DNA of 64,000 nt from Aeromicrobium sp. A1-2 (GCF_003443875.1 NZ_CP027482.1:868001-932000); one strand, 5' to 3'; numbered from the stretch's first letter, positions 7,832 through 17,184 are shown. A program made the numbers and translations. Notes: generated from the sequence alone by a model not told the origin.

Positions 7832-10447
7832 ATGCTCGACGACAACGACACCACTGGCGAATCCACCACCGCGACGCCCTCCACCCGCCGGCGAGCGGCC
7901 GGTCGGCCCGCAGGGCCACCTGCCGCCGTGAGTTTCTCCGCCCCGGCCGCTCCGCAGGCCAAGGCTCCGGCCAGCGAGCCGGAGGAAGCGCCGGTCAAGA
8001 AGGCGCCCGCCCGCAAGAGCGCGGCGAAGGCGCAGGAACCGGCCGAGACGACCGAGCGGGCAGATGCACCGGTTAAGAAGGCTGCGGCCAAGAAGTCCAG
8101 CGCCGCGAAAACCGCCGCGAAGGCGGAGGAGCCCGCCGAGGAGGCTGTGCCGGTCGCCTCGACCGCGGCCATGTTCAAGGCTCCCGAGCCAGGACTCGCT
8201 CCGGCCCGGCCCAAGCCCAAGCCCGAGCCCGACGCCGACTCCGGTCGCGATGATGATGACGACGACGACGACGACGACAGCGACGGTCCGAAGCGTCGTC
8301 GCCGCAGTCGCGGCGGTCGTCGTCGTCGCAAGGGCGACAACGACGGCGACGAGTCCACCAGCGACGGTGACGACGACACCGAGGACGATGGCAACGGCGG
8401 CACGCGTCGCCGTCGGCGTCGAGCGCGGGCCGGAGAAGGGGCCGACGCCTCGCCCGACGACCCGGAGAACACCGTGGTGCGGGTCCGCAACGGCCGCACC
8501 GCCGAGGACGAGATCACTGGCGTCGCCGGCTCGACCCGCCTCGAGGCCAAGAAGCAGCGCCGCCGTGAGGGCCGCGAAGCCGGTCGCCGGCGCGCCCCGA
8601 TCGTGTCCGAGGCCGAGTTCTTGGCCCGTCGCGAGTCGGTCAAGCGCGAAATGGTCGTCCGCCAACGCGACGACTACACGCAGATCGCCGTCATCGAGGA
8701 CAACGTCCTCGTCGAGCACTACGTGGCCCGCGAGTCGCAGGTGTCGATCATCGGTAACGTCTACCTGGGCAAGGTCCAGAACGTCCTGCCGAGCATGGAG
8801 GCCGCCTTCGTCGACATCGGTGCCGGCCGAAATGCCGTCCTGTATGCCGGCGAGGTTGACTGGACGACGCTCGGCAACGGCAAGCAGCGCAAGATCGAGG
8901 ATGCGCTCAAGCCCGGCCAGACGATCCTCGTGCAGGTCTCGAAAGACCCGATCGGCCAGAAGGGCGCCCGTCTCACGAGCCAGGTCAGCCTTCCCGGCCG
9001 GTTCCTGGTCCTCGTGCCCGGCGGCCAGACCAGCGGCATCTCGCGCAAGCTGCCCGAGAACGAGCGCGCTCGCCTCAAGACCCTCCTCAAGGAGGTCCTG
9101 CCGGACAACACCGGCGTCATCGTGCGCACCGCAGCAGAGGGTGCGACCGAGGAGCAGTTGACCCGCGACGTCACCGCGCTCTCGGCGCGGTGGGAGGTCA
9201 TCGAGGGCAAGGTGGCGGCCGGCAACGCCCCCGAGCTGCTCTACTCCGAGCCCGATCTGATGATCAAGGTCGTGCGTGACCTGTTCAACGAGGACTTCCA
9301 CGGGCTTGTTGTCGAGGGCGACGATGCCTGGGACATGATCAAGGGCTACATCGACCACGTCGCCCCGGATCTCGCCGAGCGGGTCAAGCCGTGGCAGAGC
9401 GATGACGGCCGGGATGCCTTCACGGCGTACCGACTGGACGAGCAGATCCACAAGGCGCTGGACCGCAAGGTGTTCCTGCCGTCCGGTGGCTCGCTGGTCA
9501 TCGACCGCACCGAGGCCATGACGGTCGTCGACGTCAACACCGGCAAGTACACCGGCTCGGGCGGCAACCTCGAGGAGACCGTCACCAAGAACAACCTCGA
9601 GGCCGCCGAGGAGGTCGTGCGTCAGCTCCGACTCCGCGACATCGGCGGCATCATCGTCGTCGACTTCATCGACATGGTCCTCGAGAGCAACCGTGACCTC
9701 GTGCTTCGCCGCCTCGTGGAGTGCCTCGGACGTGACCGCACCCGCCACCAGGTCGCCGAGGTCACCTCGCTCGGTCTGGTGCAGATGACGCGCAAGCGCA
9801 TCGGCACGGGGCTGCTCGAGTCGTTCAGCGTCGACTGTGACCACTGCCACGGCCGTGGCGTCGTGATCCAGGACGCGCCGGTCGAGCCCAAGCGGGACGA
9901 GCAGCGTCGCGGTGGGCGCGGAGGCCGTGGTGGGGGTGGCAACAACGGCAACAGCGGCGGCAACCAGGCCAAGTCCGGCGGCGGCAACGCTAAGTCCGGC
10001 GGCGGCAACGATGCCCCCAAGCCTGCAGAGGCCCCCAAGCCTGCAGAGGCCCCCAAGCCTGCGGAGGCCCCCAAGCCTGCGGACGTCGCGAAGCCTGCAG
10101 ACGCCCCCAAGCCCACCCCGGAGACTCCTGCAAAGGCCGCTGACAGCGTCGAGCAGACCGACCGGGCAGTCCAGACGCCCAGTGTCGCGTCAGTGCCGCA
10201 GACCGACATCTCCTCGGTCACCCGGGACGAACCATCCGTCCCGGCCAAGAAGCCCGCCCGCAAGCGAGGGTCGGCCTCCAAGCCGGCTGGCCCGCCGCCC
10301 GCGGTGGAACCTGCGTCATCGGCCCCCAAGGCCGCTGTCAGCAACCCGATTCAGGCCGGCACGATCGCGGCTGAAAGTACGAGTTCTGAGCCTTCTGGGA
10401 ACGACGGGGATGCCCCCGTTTTGACCAGCGAGGGTCAGGTTCCGTAA
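7832..10447 (+). CDS. rne: Rne/Rng family ribonuclease (RNase E/G)
   Basis: Endoribonuclease for mRNA turnover and rRNA/tRNA maturation, 871 residues. ATG 7832 has AAGGAG five bases upstream; an in-frame GTG 93 bases earlier lacks such support. A disordered extension (residues 1 to about 280) has Lys/Ala-rich repeats, ten consecutive aspartates and Arg-rich blocks. The S1 domain starts near residue 295 (GNVYLGKVQNVLPSMEAAFV). The DNase-I-like catalytic aspartates are probably Asp567 (VVDVNTGKYTGSGG) and Asp611 (VVDFIDM). The zinc-link motif CDHCHGRG is near 668. The C-terminal tail has Gly-rich and Pro-Lys-Ala repeats. The long N-terminal extension resembles mycobacterial RNase E. Confidence 0.95.
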   Translation: MLDDNDTTGESTTATPSTRRRAAGRPAGPPAAVSFSAPAAPQAKAPASEPEEAPVKKAPARKSAAKAQEPAETTERADAPVKKAAAKKSSAAKTAAKAEEPAEEAVPVASTAAMFKAPEPGLAPARPKPKPEPDADSGRDDDDDDDDDDSDGPKRRRRSRGGRRRRKGDNDGDESTSDGDDDTEDDGNGGTRRRRRRARAGEGADASPDDPENTVVRVRNGRTAEDEITGVAGSTRLEAKKQRRREGREAGRRRAPIVSEAEFLARRESVKREMVVRQRDDYTQIAVIEDNVLVEHYVARESQVSIIGNVYLGKVQNVLPSMEAAFVDIGAGRNAVLYAGEVDWTTLGNGKQRKIEDALKPGQTILVQVSKDPIGQKGARLTSQVSLPGRFLVLVPGGQTSGISRKLPENERARLKTLLKEVLPDNTGVIVRTAAEGATEEQLTRDVTALSARWEVIEGKVAAGNAPELLYSEPDLMIKVVRDLFNEDFHGLVVEGDDAWDMIKGYIDHVAPDLAERVKPWQSDDGRDAFTAYRLDEQIHKALDRKVFLPSGGSLVIDRTEAMTVVDVNTGKYTGSGGNLEETVTKNNLEAAEEVVRQLRLRDIGGIIVVDFIDMVLESNRDLVLRRLVECLGRDRTRHQVAEVTSLGLVQMTRKRIGTGLLESFSVDCDHCHGRGVVIQDAPVEPKRDEQRRGGRGGRGGGGNNGNSGGNQAKSGGGNAKSGGGNDAPKPAEAPKPAEAPKPAEAPKPADVAKPADAPKPTPETPAKAADSVEQTDRAVQTPSVASVPQTDISSVTRDEPSVPAKKPARKRGSASKPAGPPPAVEPASSAPKAAVSNPIQAGTIAAESTSSEPSGNDGDAPVLTSEGQVP
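8249..8278 (+). repeat. GAY trinucleotide run encoding ten aspartates in RNase E
   Basis: Three GAT and seven GAC codons in a row within the disordered N-terminal extension. Slippage here would change length in whole codons and keep the frame. Confidence 0.9.
10013..10114 (+). repeat. 18-bp tandem repeat in the RNase E C-terminal tail
   Basis: Unit GCCCCCAAGCCTGCAGAG, giving APKPAE, repeats about five and a half times with few changes. Upstream (9971-10009) an 18-bp Gly/Lys/Ser/Asn unit occurs twice. These are in-frame coding repeats of a disordered tail. Confidence 0.9.
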
Positions 10448-10450
10448 ACT
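10421..10450 (+). promoter_or_regulatory. Sigma-70-type promoter for rplU-rpmA
   Basis: TTGACC (10421-10426), an 18-base spacer and TAAACT (10445-10450). The TAA stop codon of rne forms the first half of the -10. Predicted transcription starts near 10457, giving a leader of about 80 bases before rplU. Confidence 0.6.
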
Positions 10451-10537
10451 AGTCCCTCGGTGCGCTCTGCGCCCCGTTCTTGCGCGTCCCGCCCACCGGT
10501 GGATCGTGCCCCAGAGTTGAATTGAGTGAGGAATCCC

Positions 10538-10849
10538 GTGGTGTACGCAATCGTCCGCAGTGGCGGCAACCAGCAGAAGGTAGCCGTCGGCGACGTCATC
10601 CAGATCGACAAGGTCGCGCAGTCAGAGGGCGAGACCTTGTCTCTGCCCGCCGTGCTGTTCGTTGACGGCGACGCCGTGACGGCCGATGCTGACTCGCTCG
10701 CCAAGATCACGGTGACGGCTGAAGTCCTGGGACTGTCCAAGGGCCCCAAGATCGTCATTCAGAAGTACAAGAACAAGACCGGCTACAAGAAGCGTCAGGG
10801 TCACCGTCAGAAGTACACCCAGGTGAAGATCACCGGGATCAAGAAGTAG
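10538..10849 (+). CDS. rplU: 50S ribosomal protein L21
   Basis: A 103-residue large-subunit ribosomal protein. It starts [20 protein letters not shown] and ends with [18 protein letters not shown], both diagnostic of L21, which binds 23S rRNA. Two adjacent GTG codons (10538 and 10541) are possible starts. GAGGA a few bases upstream supports either, and homologues begin at this point. It forms an operon with rpmA, and a promoter overlapping the end of rne precedes it. Confidence 0.97.
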   Translation: MVYAIVRSGGNQQKVAVGDVIQIDKVAQSEGETLSLPAVLFVDGDAVTADADSLAKITVTAEVLGLSKGPKIVIQKYKNKTGYKKRQGHRQKYTQVKITGIKK

Positions 10850-10861
10850 GGGTCTGAGCAC

Positions 10862-11125
10862 ATGGCACACAAAAAGGGCGCAGCCTCTACCAAGAATGGC
10901 CGCGATTCAAATTCACAGCGCCTCGGCGTCAAGCGCTTCGGCGGTCAGCTGGTTAACGCCGGCGAGATCATCGTGCGCCAGCGTGGCACTCACTTCCACC
11001 CCGGCACGAACGTCGGCCGTGGCGGAGACGACACGCTTTTCGCGCTCTCGGCCGGTTCGGTCGAGTTCGGTCGCCGTCGTGGCCGCAAGGTCGTCAACAT
11101 CCTCCCCGGCGTTCCCGCGGAGTAG
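10862..11125 (+). CDS. rpmA: 50S ribosomal protein L27
   Basis: An 87-residue ribosomal protein that reaches toward the peptidyl-transferase centre with its N-terminus. The sequence [26 protein letters not shown] and [22 protein letters not shown] is typical. There is no N-terminal extension like the one cleaved in firmicutes. It follows rplU by 12 bases and is followed by a strong hairpin before obgE, so rplU-rpmA is a two-gene unit. Confidence 0.98.
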   Translation: MAHKKGAASTKNGRDSNSQRLGVKRFGGQLVNAGEIIVRQRGTHFHPGTNVGRGGDDTLFALSAGSVEFGRRRGRKVVNILPGVPAE

Positions 11126-11160
11126 TACGGCGACCACACGTCTTTAGAGACAACTAGTTC

Positions 11161-11194
11161 GAAGGGGCAGTCCGCAGCTGCGGGCTGTCCCTTC
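11161..11194 (+). terminator. Hairpin terminator after rpmA
   Basis: 16-bp stem (11161-11176 with 11179-11194) with two G-U pairs and a two-base loop, followed by a weak T-rich stretch (GTTCCATTTTC). It separates rpmA from obgE. Confidence 0.7.
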
Positions 11195-11237
11195 GTTCCA
11201 TTTTCGGCCCTGAGGGGCCCCACGAAAGGAGCGGCCG

Positions 11238-12776
11238 GTGGCTGTCCCCAGCTTTGTCGACAAGGTCACGCTCCACGTCTCCGGTGGTTCCGGCGGTGAC
11301 GGCGTCTCCTCGGTGCACCGGGAGAAGTTCAAGCCGCTCGGCGGCCCCGACGGCGGCAACGGTGGCCACGGTGGCGATGTGATCCTTCGGGTTTCCGCCG
11401 ATGTGACGACTCTCGTCGACTATCACCACGAGCCGCACCGCAAGGCGACCAGCGGCGCTCCTGGCGCGGGCAACAACCGCAGCGGCGGCAACGGTGAGGA
11501 CCTGGTCCTCAAGGTGCCCGAGGGGACCGTCGTGCGGGACGACCAGGGCGAGGTGCTGGCCGACCTGACCGGTCCCGGCACCGAGCTCGTGATCGCGCCC
11601 GGTGGACGGGGAGGCCTCGGCAACTCCGCGCTCGCGTCCTCCAAGCGCAAGGCTCCTGGCTTCGCCCTTCTGGGAGAGCCCGGCGACGACTTGACCTTCA
11701 CGCTGGAGCTCAAGGTCGTGGCCGACATCGGCCTGGTCGGCTTCCCGAGTGCTGGCAAGTCAAGCCTCATCGCCGCTCTGTCCCGGGCACGTCCCAAGAT
11801 CGCGGACTACCCGTTCACGACCCTGGTGCCAAACCTCGGAGTCGTCACCGCGGGCTCGACGACCTTCACGGTCGCCGACGTCCCCGGGCTGATCGAGGGC
11901 GCCAGCGAGGGACGCGGGCTCGGGCACGACTTCTTGCGTCACGTCGAGCGCTGCGCCGCCCTGGTGCACGTGATTGACTGCGCGACGGTCGATCCCGGGC
12001 GTGACCCGCTGACCGATCTGGACATCATCGAGGGCGAGCTCGCCGCGTACGGCGGGCTCGAGGACCGGCCTCGCATCGTGGCTCTGAACAAGACCGATGT
12101 GCCTGACGCGAAGGAGATCGCCGGATTCGTCCGTGCTGACCTCGAGTCGCGCGGCCTGTCCGTCTTCGACGTCTCGGCGGCCAGTCACGCAGGTCTGCGC
12201 GAGCTCTCGTTCGCGATGGCCGAGATCGTCTCCGCGCGACGCGCCGCGACGCCGGTCTCCGAGGTCACCCGCATCGTGCTGCGGCCCAAGGCCGAGGCTG
12301 GCGTGGGCCGGGAGTTCACGATCACCGAGCGTGAGGGCCAGTGGATCGTCCGGGGGGACAAGCCCAAGCGTTGGGTCCGTCAGACCAACTTCAGCAATGA
12401 CGAGGCGGTGGGCTTCCTGGCCGATCGTCTCAACCGGTTGGGTGTCGAGGACGAGCTGCTCAAGCTCGGAGCCAAGGCCGGTGACGACGTCATCATCGGT
12501 GAAGAGGACAACGCAGTCATGTTCGACTTCGACCCGCAGATCATGGCCGGCGCCGAGGTCCTGGGCCGGCGTGGCGAGGACCTCCGGATCGACCAGTCGG
12601 AGCGGCGGACCAACGTGGAGCGTCGCGAGGAACTGGCGGCTCGCCGGGCCTTCGAGGCCGAGAGCCGTGAGGCGCGCGAGGACGGTCGGGACCCCGACTG
12701 GTCGTTCCCCGAAGAAGATCCCGATCTCACCGATGGACCGACGGACGGTGACCTCGGCGACGAGGACCCGCGCTGA
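11238..12776 (+). CDS. obgE: GTPase Obg/CgtA
   Basis: Essential GTPase that binds the 50S subunit in late assembly and couples growth to nucleotide status; 512 residues. Three domains are visible: the glycine-rich Obg fold (residues 1 to about 158, with [16 protein letters not shown] and [10 protein letters not shown]), the G domain with G1 GFPSAGKSS at 168-176, [12 protein letters not shown] and NKTD, and the C-terminal OCT domain ([29 protein letters not shown]), plus an acidic tail. The GTG start follows AGGAG. The stop overlaps the proB ATG by one base, so the two are coupled. Confidence 0.97.
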   Translation: MAVPSFVDKVTLHVSGGSGGDGVSSVHREKFKPLGGPDGGNGGHGGDVILRVSADVTTLVDYHHEPHRKATSGAPGAGNNRSGGNGEDLVLKVPEGTVVRDDQGEVLADLTGPGTELVIAPGGRGGLGNSALASSKRKAPGFALLGEPGDDLTFTLELKVVADIGLVGFPSAGKSSLIAALSRARPKIADYPFTTLVPNLGVVTAGSTTFTVADVPGLIEGASEGRGLGHDFLRHVERCAALVHVIDCATVDPGRDPLTDLDIIEGELAAYGGLEDRPRIVALNKTDVPDAKEIAGFVRADLESRGLSVFDVSAASHAGLRELSFAMAEIVSARRAATPVSEVTRIVLRPKAEAGVGREFTITEREGQWIVRGDKPKRWVRQTNFSNDEAVGFLADRLNRLGVEDELLKLGAKAGDDVIIGEEDNAVMFDFDPQIMAGAEVLGRRGEDLRIDQSERRTNVERREELAARRAFEAESREAREDGRDPDWSFPEEDPDLTDGPTDGDLGDEDPR

Positions 12777-13864
12777 TGTCCCGCATCGTCGTCAAGGTCG
12801 GCTCGTCGTCGCTGACCTCGGCGGGGGGCGGACTCGACGGTGAGCGGGTCGACGCTCTCGTCGACGCCCTGGCTGCAGCCCGCGGCCGGGGCGATGAGAT
12901 CGTGCTGGTCAGTTCGGGAGCCATCGCGGCCGGGCTCGCCCCGCTGGGGCTGGGCCGACGTCCACGCGACCTGGCGACGCAGCAGGCGGCCGCCAGTGTG
13001 GGCCAGGGGGCCCTCATCGGGCGCTATGCCGAGCGCTTCGCGGGCCACGGGCTGGTGGTCGGTCAGGTGCTGCTGACGGCGGACGACGTGACGCGTCGGA
13101 GTCACTACCGCAATGCGTACCAGACGTTCGCCCGCCTGCTGGAGCTCGGCGTGGTCCCGATCGTCAACGAGAACGACACGGTCGCGACCAGCGAGATCCG
13201 CTTCGGCGACAACGACCGGCTCGCCGCGCTCGTGTCTCACCTGGTCCACGCCGACCTGCTGGTGCTGCTGTCCGACGTCGACGGACTGTACGACGGGGAC
13301 CCCCACAGCGACGGCGCGCGGATCGTCTCCGACGTGCATGGGGAGGACGATCTCGCGGGTCTGGACATCGTCCGTCCGAGTGCCTCTGCCATTGGCACCG
13401 GCGGCATGGTGACGAAGGTCGAGGCGGCCCGGATTGCGACCGGTGCCGGCATCCCGGTCCTGTTGACCTCGACGCCCCACGCGGCCGACGCGCTCGAGGG
13501 CGCCGCGACCGGCACCCGGTTCCACCCCACGGGTCGACGTCGTCCGACCCGCCTGTTGTGGCTGGCACATGCCAGCGACACCAAGGGAGCTGTCCACCTG
13601 GACGCTGGCGCCGTACGCGCGCTGGTCGTGCGCAAGGCCTCGCTCCTGCCGGCGGGGATCACCGGTGTGACCGGCACGTTCGTCGCCGGTGATCCGGTCG
13701 ACCTGGTCGGGCCGGACGGAGTCATGATCGCGCGCGGGATGGTCAACTACGACAGTGCCGAGCTCCCGTCGCTCCTGGGCCGGTCGACGCGTGACCTCGC
13801 CGCGGAGCTGGGCGCGCAGTACGAGCGTGAGGTCGTCCACCGCGACGACATGATGGTGTTCTGA
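12776..13864 (+). CDS. proB: Glutamate 5-kinase
   Basis: First step of proline synthesis: ATP-dependent phosphorylation of glutamate, 362 residues. The amino-acid kinase domain has KVGSSSLT near the start, VLVSSGAIAAG, VPIVNENDTV and SDVDGLYDGDP. An intact C-terminal PUA domain follows from about residue 265 (VHLDAGAVRAL to AQYEREVVHRDDMMVF). In characterised enzymes the product inhibits activity at the kinase domain. It overlaps obgE by one base and is followed by proA after 81 bases, where proA has its own -10 box. Confidence 0.97.
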   Translation: MSRIVVKVGSSSLTSAGGGLDGERVDALVDALAAARGRGDEIVLVSSGAIAAGLAPLGLGRRPRDLATQQAAASVGQGALIGRYAERFAGHGLVVGQVLLTADDVTRRSHYRNAYQTFARLLELGVVPIVNENDTVATSEIRFGDNDRLAALVSHLVHADLLVLLSDVDGLYDGDPHSDGARIVSDVHGEDDLAGLDIVRPSASAIGTGGMVTKVEAARIATGAGIPVLLTSTPHAADALEGAATGTRFHPTGRRRPTRLLWLAHASDTKGAVHLDAGAVRALVVRKASLLPAGITGVTGTFVAGDPVDLVGPDGVMIARGMVNYDSAELPSLLGRSTRDLAAELGAQYEREVVHRDDMMVF

Positions 13865-13932
13865 GGACGCTGCGGCGACGGCCACCCGATCCGGCCTCGC
13901 CGGTTGACCGTCGGCGGCTGTGGGCCGCGAAC

Positions 13933-13938
13933 TAGGAT
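13933..13938 (+). promoter_or_regulatory. Leaderless -10 box of proA
   Basis: TAGGAT followed by seven bases and ATG 13946. This spacing favours ATG 13946 over an upstream in-frame codon. Confidence 0.6.
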
Positions 13939-13945
13939 CGGGCCC

Positions 13946-15193
13946 ATGAAGGATCAGGTTCACGCCGCCGCCCGCCGTGCGCGACTCGCAGCCGGCTCAC
14001 TCGCTGTGGCGACCCGGGCCGACAAGGATGCTGCGTTGCGTGACATCGCCGATGCGCTCGTTGCTGGCACCGACGCGCTCGTCGCCGCCAACGCGATCGA
14101 CGTCGACATGGCACGTAGCGCAGGAACCAGCGAGAACGTGATCGATCGGCTCCGCCTCGACACCGCTCGTGTTGCGGCGTTCGCCGACGGGGTGCGCGAC
14201 ATCGCCGGGCTGCCCGATCCGGTCGGCGAGGTCGTGCGGGGCTCGACCCTGCCCAACGGTCTGCGGATGCAGCAGATCCGTGTGCCGATGGGTGTCATCG
14301 GGATGATCTACGAAGGTCGGCCGAACGTCACGGCTGATGCCGCGGCGATCTGCCTCAAGGCCGGCAGTGCGGTCCTGCTGCGCGGCTCGTCCTCGGCCGC
14401 CCGGTCCAACGCCGCCATCATCCAGATCATGCGCGGGGCACTGGAAGCGGCCGGGCTCCCGGCCGACGCGATCCAGCAGATCCCGGCCGACGACCGATCG
14501 TCCGCGACCCACCTGATGCAGGCCCGAGGGCTGGTCGACCTGGTCATCCCACGTGGGGGAGCGGGGCTGATCCGTGCGGTCGTGGAGGAGTCGACCGTGC
14601 CGGTCATCGAGACGGGAGTCGGCAACTGCCACGTCTACGTCGATGCGGACGCCGATCTGGACATGGCGCTCGACATCGTCCTGAACTCCAAGACCCACCG
14701 CACGAGCGTCTGCAACGCGGCCGAGTCGTTGCTGGTCCACCGCGCCGTTGCGGATGTCTTCCTGCCGCGGGTCATCAAGGCCCTGCACGCCGCTGACGTG
14801 ACGATCCACGGCGACGAGGCCTTCCGCGCTCTCGACGCCGCCGTCGTGCCGGTCACCGACGAGGACCACGCGACCGAGTACCTGTCGCTGGACATCTCGG
14901 CACGGGTCGTGGAGTCGATCGACGACGCCCTCGAGCACATCCGCCGGTTCTCCTCGGGGCACACCGAGGCGATCGTCACCTCGTCGCTGGCAGCGTCCTC
15001 GCGATTCACGTCGGGTGTCGACGCCGCGGCGATCATGGTCAACGCCTCGACCCGGTTCACCGACGGCGGCGAGCTCGGTTTCGGTGCCGAGATCGGCATC
15101 TCGACGCAGAAGCTGCACGCCCGAGGTCCGATGGGTCTGACCGAGATGACCACCACGAAGTACGTCGTTGTCGGCGACGGTCACGTGCGCTGA
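13946..15193 (+). CDS. proA: Glutamate-5-semialdehyde dehydrogenase (gamma-glutamyl phosphate reductase)
   Basis: Second step of proline synthesis: NADPH-dependent reduction of glutamyl phosphate; 415 residues, aldehyde dehydrogenase fold. The catalytic Cys256 is in [12 protein letters not shown]. Other family segments are [51 protein letters not shown] and the C-terminal [12 protein letters not shown]. The start at ATG 13946 gives the usual N-terminus; an upstream GTG reading adds 14 unsupported residues. With proB it forms a split proBA arrangement in the same direction. Confidence 0.97.
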   Translation: MKDQVHAAARRARLAAGSLAVATRADKDAALRDIADALVAGTDALVAANAIDVDMARSAGTSENVIDRLRLDTARVAAFADGVRDIAGLPDPVGEVVRGSTLPNGLRMQQIRVPMGVIGMIYEGRPNVTADAAAICLKAGSAVLLRGSSSAARSNAAIIQIMRGALEAAGLPADAIQQIPADDRSSATHLMQARGLVDLVIPRGGAGLIRAVVEESTVPVIETGVGNCHVYVDADADLDMALDIVLNSKTHRTSVCNAAESLLVHRAVADVFLPRVIKALHAADVTIHGDEAFRALDAAVVPVTDEDHATEYLSLDISARVVESIDDALEHIRRFSSGHTEAIVTSSLAASSRFTSGVDAAAIMVNASTRFTDGGELGFGAEIGISTQKLHARGPMGLTEMTTTKYVVVGDGHVR

Positions 15194-15199
15194 TAGATT
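15194..15199 (+). promoter_or_regulatory. Leaderless -10 box of the 47-aa gene
   Basis: TAGATT, directly after the proA stop codon, followed by six bases and ATG 15206. Confidence 0.55.
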
Positions 15200-15205
15200 G
15201 CTCGC

Positions 15206-15349
15206 ATGTTCTCGAACCTCGTGGCGTCTGAAGAGCCCCTTCGCGACATCGGCATCGACCCCTACGCCGTCGGTGCCATTGCGCTGGTGATCCTGGTGGT
15301 CCTGATGCTGGGTCTGCTGTCCTTCGGCAAGGGCCGCGAGCACTCCTGA
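15206..15349 (+). CDS. Small single-pass membrane protein, 47 aa
   Basis: A short gene between proA and nadD. The predicted protein has an acidic N-terminal part ([18 protein letters not shown]), one strong hydrophobic helix at about residues 20-40 ([20 protein letters not shown]) and a basic tail GKGREHS, so the tail should be cytoplasmic. A TAGATT -10 box stands six bases before the ATG, as for many genes in this window. Its stop is five bases before nadD. The function is unknown; small proteins at this locus are usually overlooked in annotation. Confidence 0.7.
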   Translation: MFSNLVASEEPLRDIGIDPYAVGAIALVILVVLMLGLLSFGKGREHS

Positions 15350-15354
15350 CTCGC

Positions 15355-15990
15355 GTGAGCGAGCACCAGCGGCCGCGCCCCACCGAGGGTGGGCGCCGAC
15401 GTATCGGTGTGATGGGCGGGACATTCGACCCGATCCACCACGGCCACCTCGTGGCTGCGAGCGAGGTGCAGTCCTGGTTCGATCTGGACGAAGTCATCTT
15501 CGTGCCGACCGGCGAGCCCTGGCAGAAGGCCGATCGCGATGTGTCGCCGGCAGAGCACCGCTATCTGATGACCGTCATCGCGACGGCCGCAAACCCGCGC
15601 TTCGAGGTCAGCCGGGTCGACATCGACCGAGATGGTCCGACCTTCACGATCGACACCCTGCGCGACCTCTCGGCATCGCACCCCGACGCCGACCTCTACT
15701 TCATCACCGGTGCCGACGCCATGGCCGCTCTGCTGACCTGGCAGAACCACGAAGAGCTGTTCACCCTGGCGCACTTCGTCGGCTGCACCCGACCGGGGCA
15801 CGAGCTGAACGACACGACGCTCGAGGGCCTGCCCCGAGATCGCATCACCCTCGTCGAGATCCCCGCCCTGGCGATATCGTCGACCGACTGCCGCGTCCGC
15901 GTCGGGCGGGGAGAGCCGGTCTGGTACCTCGTCCCAGACGGCGTGGTGCAATACATCGCCAAGCACGAACTTTATCGAAAGGTCTCATGA
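15355..15990 (+). CDS. nadD: Nicotinate-nucleotide adenylyltransferase
   Basis: Adenylates nicotinate mononucleotide with ATP in NAD synthesis; 211 residues. The nucleotidyltransferase signature [12 protein letters not shown] is at residues 21-32, with [20 protein letters not shown] and the C-terminal ISSTDCR, which takes the place of the ISSTxIR ATP-binding motif. The GTG start is six bases after the small upstream gene. The stop overlaps the rsfS start as ATGA, the usual actinobacterial nadD-rsfS arrangement. Confidence 0.96.
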   Translation: MSEHQRPRPTEGGRRRIGVMGGTFDPIHHGHLVAASEVQSWFDLDEVIFVPTGEPWQKADRDVSPAEHRYLMTVIATAANPRFEVSRVDIDRDGPTFTIDTLRDLSASHPDADLYFITGADAMAALLTWQNHEELFTLAHFVGCTRPGHELNDTTLEGLPRDRITLVEIPALAISSTDCRVRVGRGEPVWYLVPDGVVQYIAKHELYRKVS

Positions 15991-16340
15991 GCGCCACCGA
16001 ACGCGCAGTCGAGCTGACCCGGGCCGCCGCGGCCGCCGCCGATGACAAGCTGGCCGTGGACATCATTGCCTTCGACGTCTCCGAACAGCTGGCGATCACA
16101 GATGTGTTCCTGTTGTGCTCGGCATCGAGCCCTCCGCAGGTCCGTGCCGTGCAGGATGCCATCGAGAAGCGGATGATCGAGCTCGGCGTCAAGGCCGTAC
16201 GCCGGGAGGGTGAGCGCGAGGGCCGTTGGGTCCTGCTCGACTTCGCCGACATCGTCGTGCACATCCAGCACCACGACGAGCGGGTGTTCTATGCCCTGGA
16301 ACGGCTGTGGAGCGACTGCCCGGTCGTCCCGCTGGCGTGA
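15987..16340 (+). CDS. rsfS: Ribosomal silencing factor RsfS
   Basis: A 117-residue Iojap/RsfS protein that binds L14 on the 50S subunit and blocks subunit joining when nutrients are scarce. Family features are [17 protein letters not shown], the [13 protein letters not shown] segment, and the end [24 protein letters not shown] with LERLW. It is coupled at both ends, with ATGA overlap with nadD and GTGA overlap with the following phosphatase, so the three genes form one unit. Confidence 0.96.
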   Translation: MSATERAVELTRAAAAAADDKLAVDIIAFDVSEQLAITDVFLLCSASSPPQVRAVQDAIEKRMIELGVKAVRREGEREGRWVLLDFADIVVHIQHHDERVFYALERLWSDCPVVPLA

Positions 16341-16984
16341 GCACCCGTCAGGTCGTCCTGTGGCGGCACGGCCGCACGGAGTGGAACGTCGCAGGACGCG
16401 TACAGGGTCAGAGCGACATCCCGCTCGACGAGGTCGGGCGGGCACAGGCCCGCTCGGCTGCCGCCCGTTTGGCGACGCTGGGACCGCACCGCATCGTCAC
16501 CTCCGACCTCATGCGCGCCGCTGACACGGCGCAGGCGCTCGGGGACCTGACCGGGACGCCCGTCGAGCTGGACCCCCGGCTGCGTGAGCTGAACTTCGGT
16601 GCCCGCGAGGGCCTGACGTGGCAGGAGGCGTGGGCGCAGTATCCCGACGGCATGAAGGCCTGGACCTCGGGGGACGAGACCGGAATCCCCGGCAGTGAGA
16701 CGCATCGCCAGGCGGGGGAGCGGTTCGCAGCGGCGCTGCATGATCTGCTAGACGACCTGCCGCCGGGGGAGGTGCTGGTCGTCGTGGCGCACGGTGCCGT
16801 CCTGCGGACCGGCGCGTGCGCATTTCTGGAGATCCCCGAGGAGCACTGGAGCTCCTTCGGTGGTCTCGGCAACTGCTCGTGGTCCGTCCTGGAGGAGTCG
16901 CGACACCGTGACTGGTCCAAGTGGCGCCTGACCGAATGGAACGCCGGGACGCTTCCGGAGCCCGTGATGTCGGACGACGAGTGA
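16337..16984 (+). CDS. Histidine phosphatase family protein (phosphoglycerate-mutase-like)
   Basis: A 215-residue phosphatase of the histidine-phosphatase superfamily. The nucleophile is His11 in LWRHGRTEWN, the acidic residue lies in LRELNFGAREG and the second catalytic His152 is in VVAHGAVLR. The GTG start overlaps the rsfS stop as GTGA; longer upstream readings would run through rsfS. This locus in actinobacteria often carries a broad-specificity or glucosyl-3-phosphoglycerate phosphatase. The substrate here cannot be assigned from sequence. Confidence 0.92.
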   Translation: MSTRQVVLWRHGRTEWNVAGRVQGQSDIPLDEVGRAQARSAAARLATLGPHRIVTSDLMRAADTAQALGDLTGTPVELDPRLRELNFGAREGLTWQEAWAQYPDGMKAWTSGDETGIPGSETHRQAGERFAAALHDLLDDLPPGEVLVVVAHGAVLRTGACAFLEIPEEHWSSFGGLGNCSWSVLEESRHRDWSKWRLTEWNAGTLPEPVMSDDE

Positions 16985-16990
16985 CCCGGT

Positions 16991-17020
16991 TTGGGCATGA
17001 GCGGGGTCAGCGGCTAGCAT
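16991..17020 (+). promoter_or_regulatory. Promoter of the tRNA-Ala gene
   Basis: TTGGGC, an 18-base spacer and TAGCAT, placed so that transcription would start about 20 bases before the tRNA. Confidence 0.5.
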
Positions 17021-17045
17021 TGGCGAGGCCCACAACACGGGCAGC

Positions 17046-17118
17046 GGGGCATTGGCGCAGTTGGTAGCGCGCTTCCATGGCATGGAAGAGGTCAGGAGTT
17101 CGAATCTCCTATGCTCCA
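17046..17118 (+). tRNA. tRNA-Ala (anticodon GGC)
   Basis: The 73-base cloverleaf folds completely: acceptor GGGGCAT/ATGCTCC with one G-U pair, D stem GCGC/GCGC, anticodon stem CTTCC/GGAAG with loop ATGGCAT (anticodon GGC), and T stem AGGAG/CTCCT with loop TTCGAAT. The discriminator base is A. The 3' CCA is not encoded. It reads GCC and GCU alanine codons. Confidence 0.97.
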
Positions 17119-17184
17119 CAGATCGCGGGGGTTCGGCCGTACATCGGCTGGGCCCCCGCACTGCTGTGTTCGGGCGCTGATCGG

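Noticed and set aside
7802..9850. A 682-codon frame antisense to rne
   Set aside because: It mirrors the rne repeats (Asp run read as Val/Ile, Arg blocks) and has no independent coding signal.
10013..10114. The 18-bp repeat array as a possible CRISPR
   Set aside because: The units are directly adjacent, in frame and coding, with no spacers and no cas genes.
10457..10537. A structured L21 leader (autoregulatory RNA) before rplU
   Set aside because: The leader is about 80 bases, but I see only a short 5-bp hairpin and cannot match it to a known leader class.
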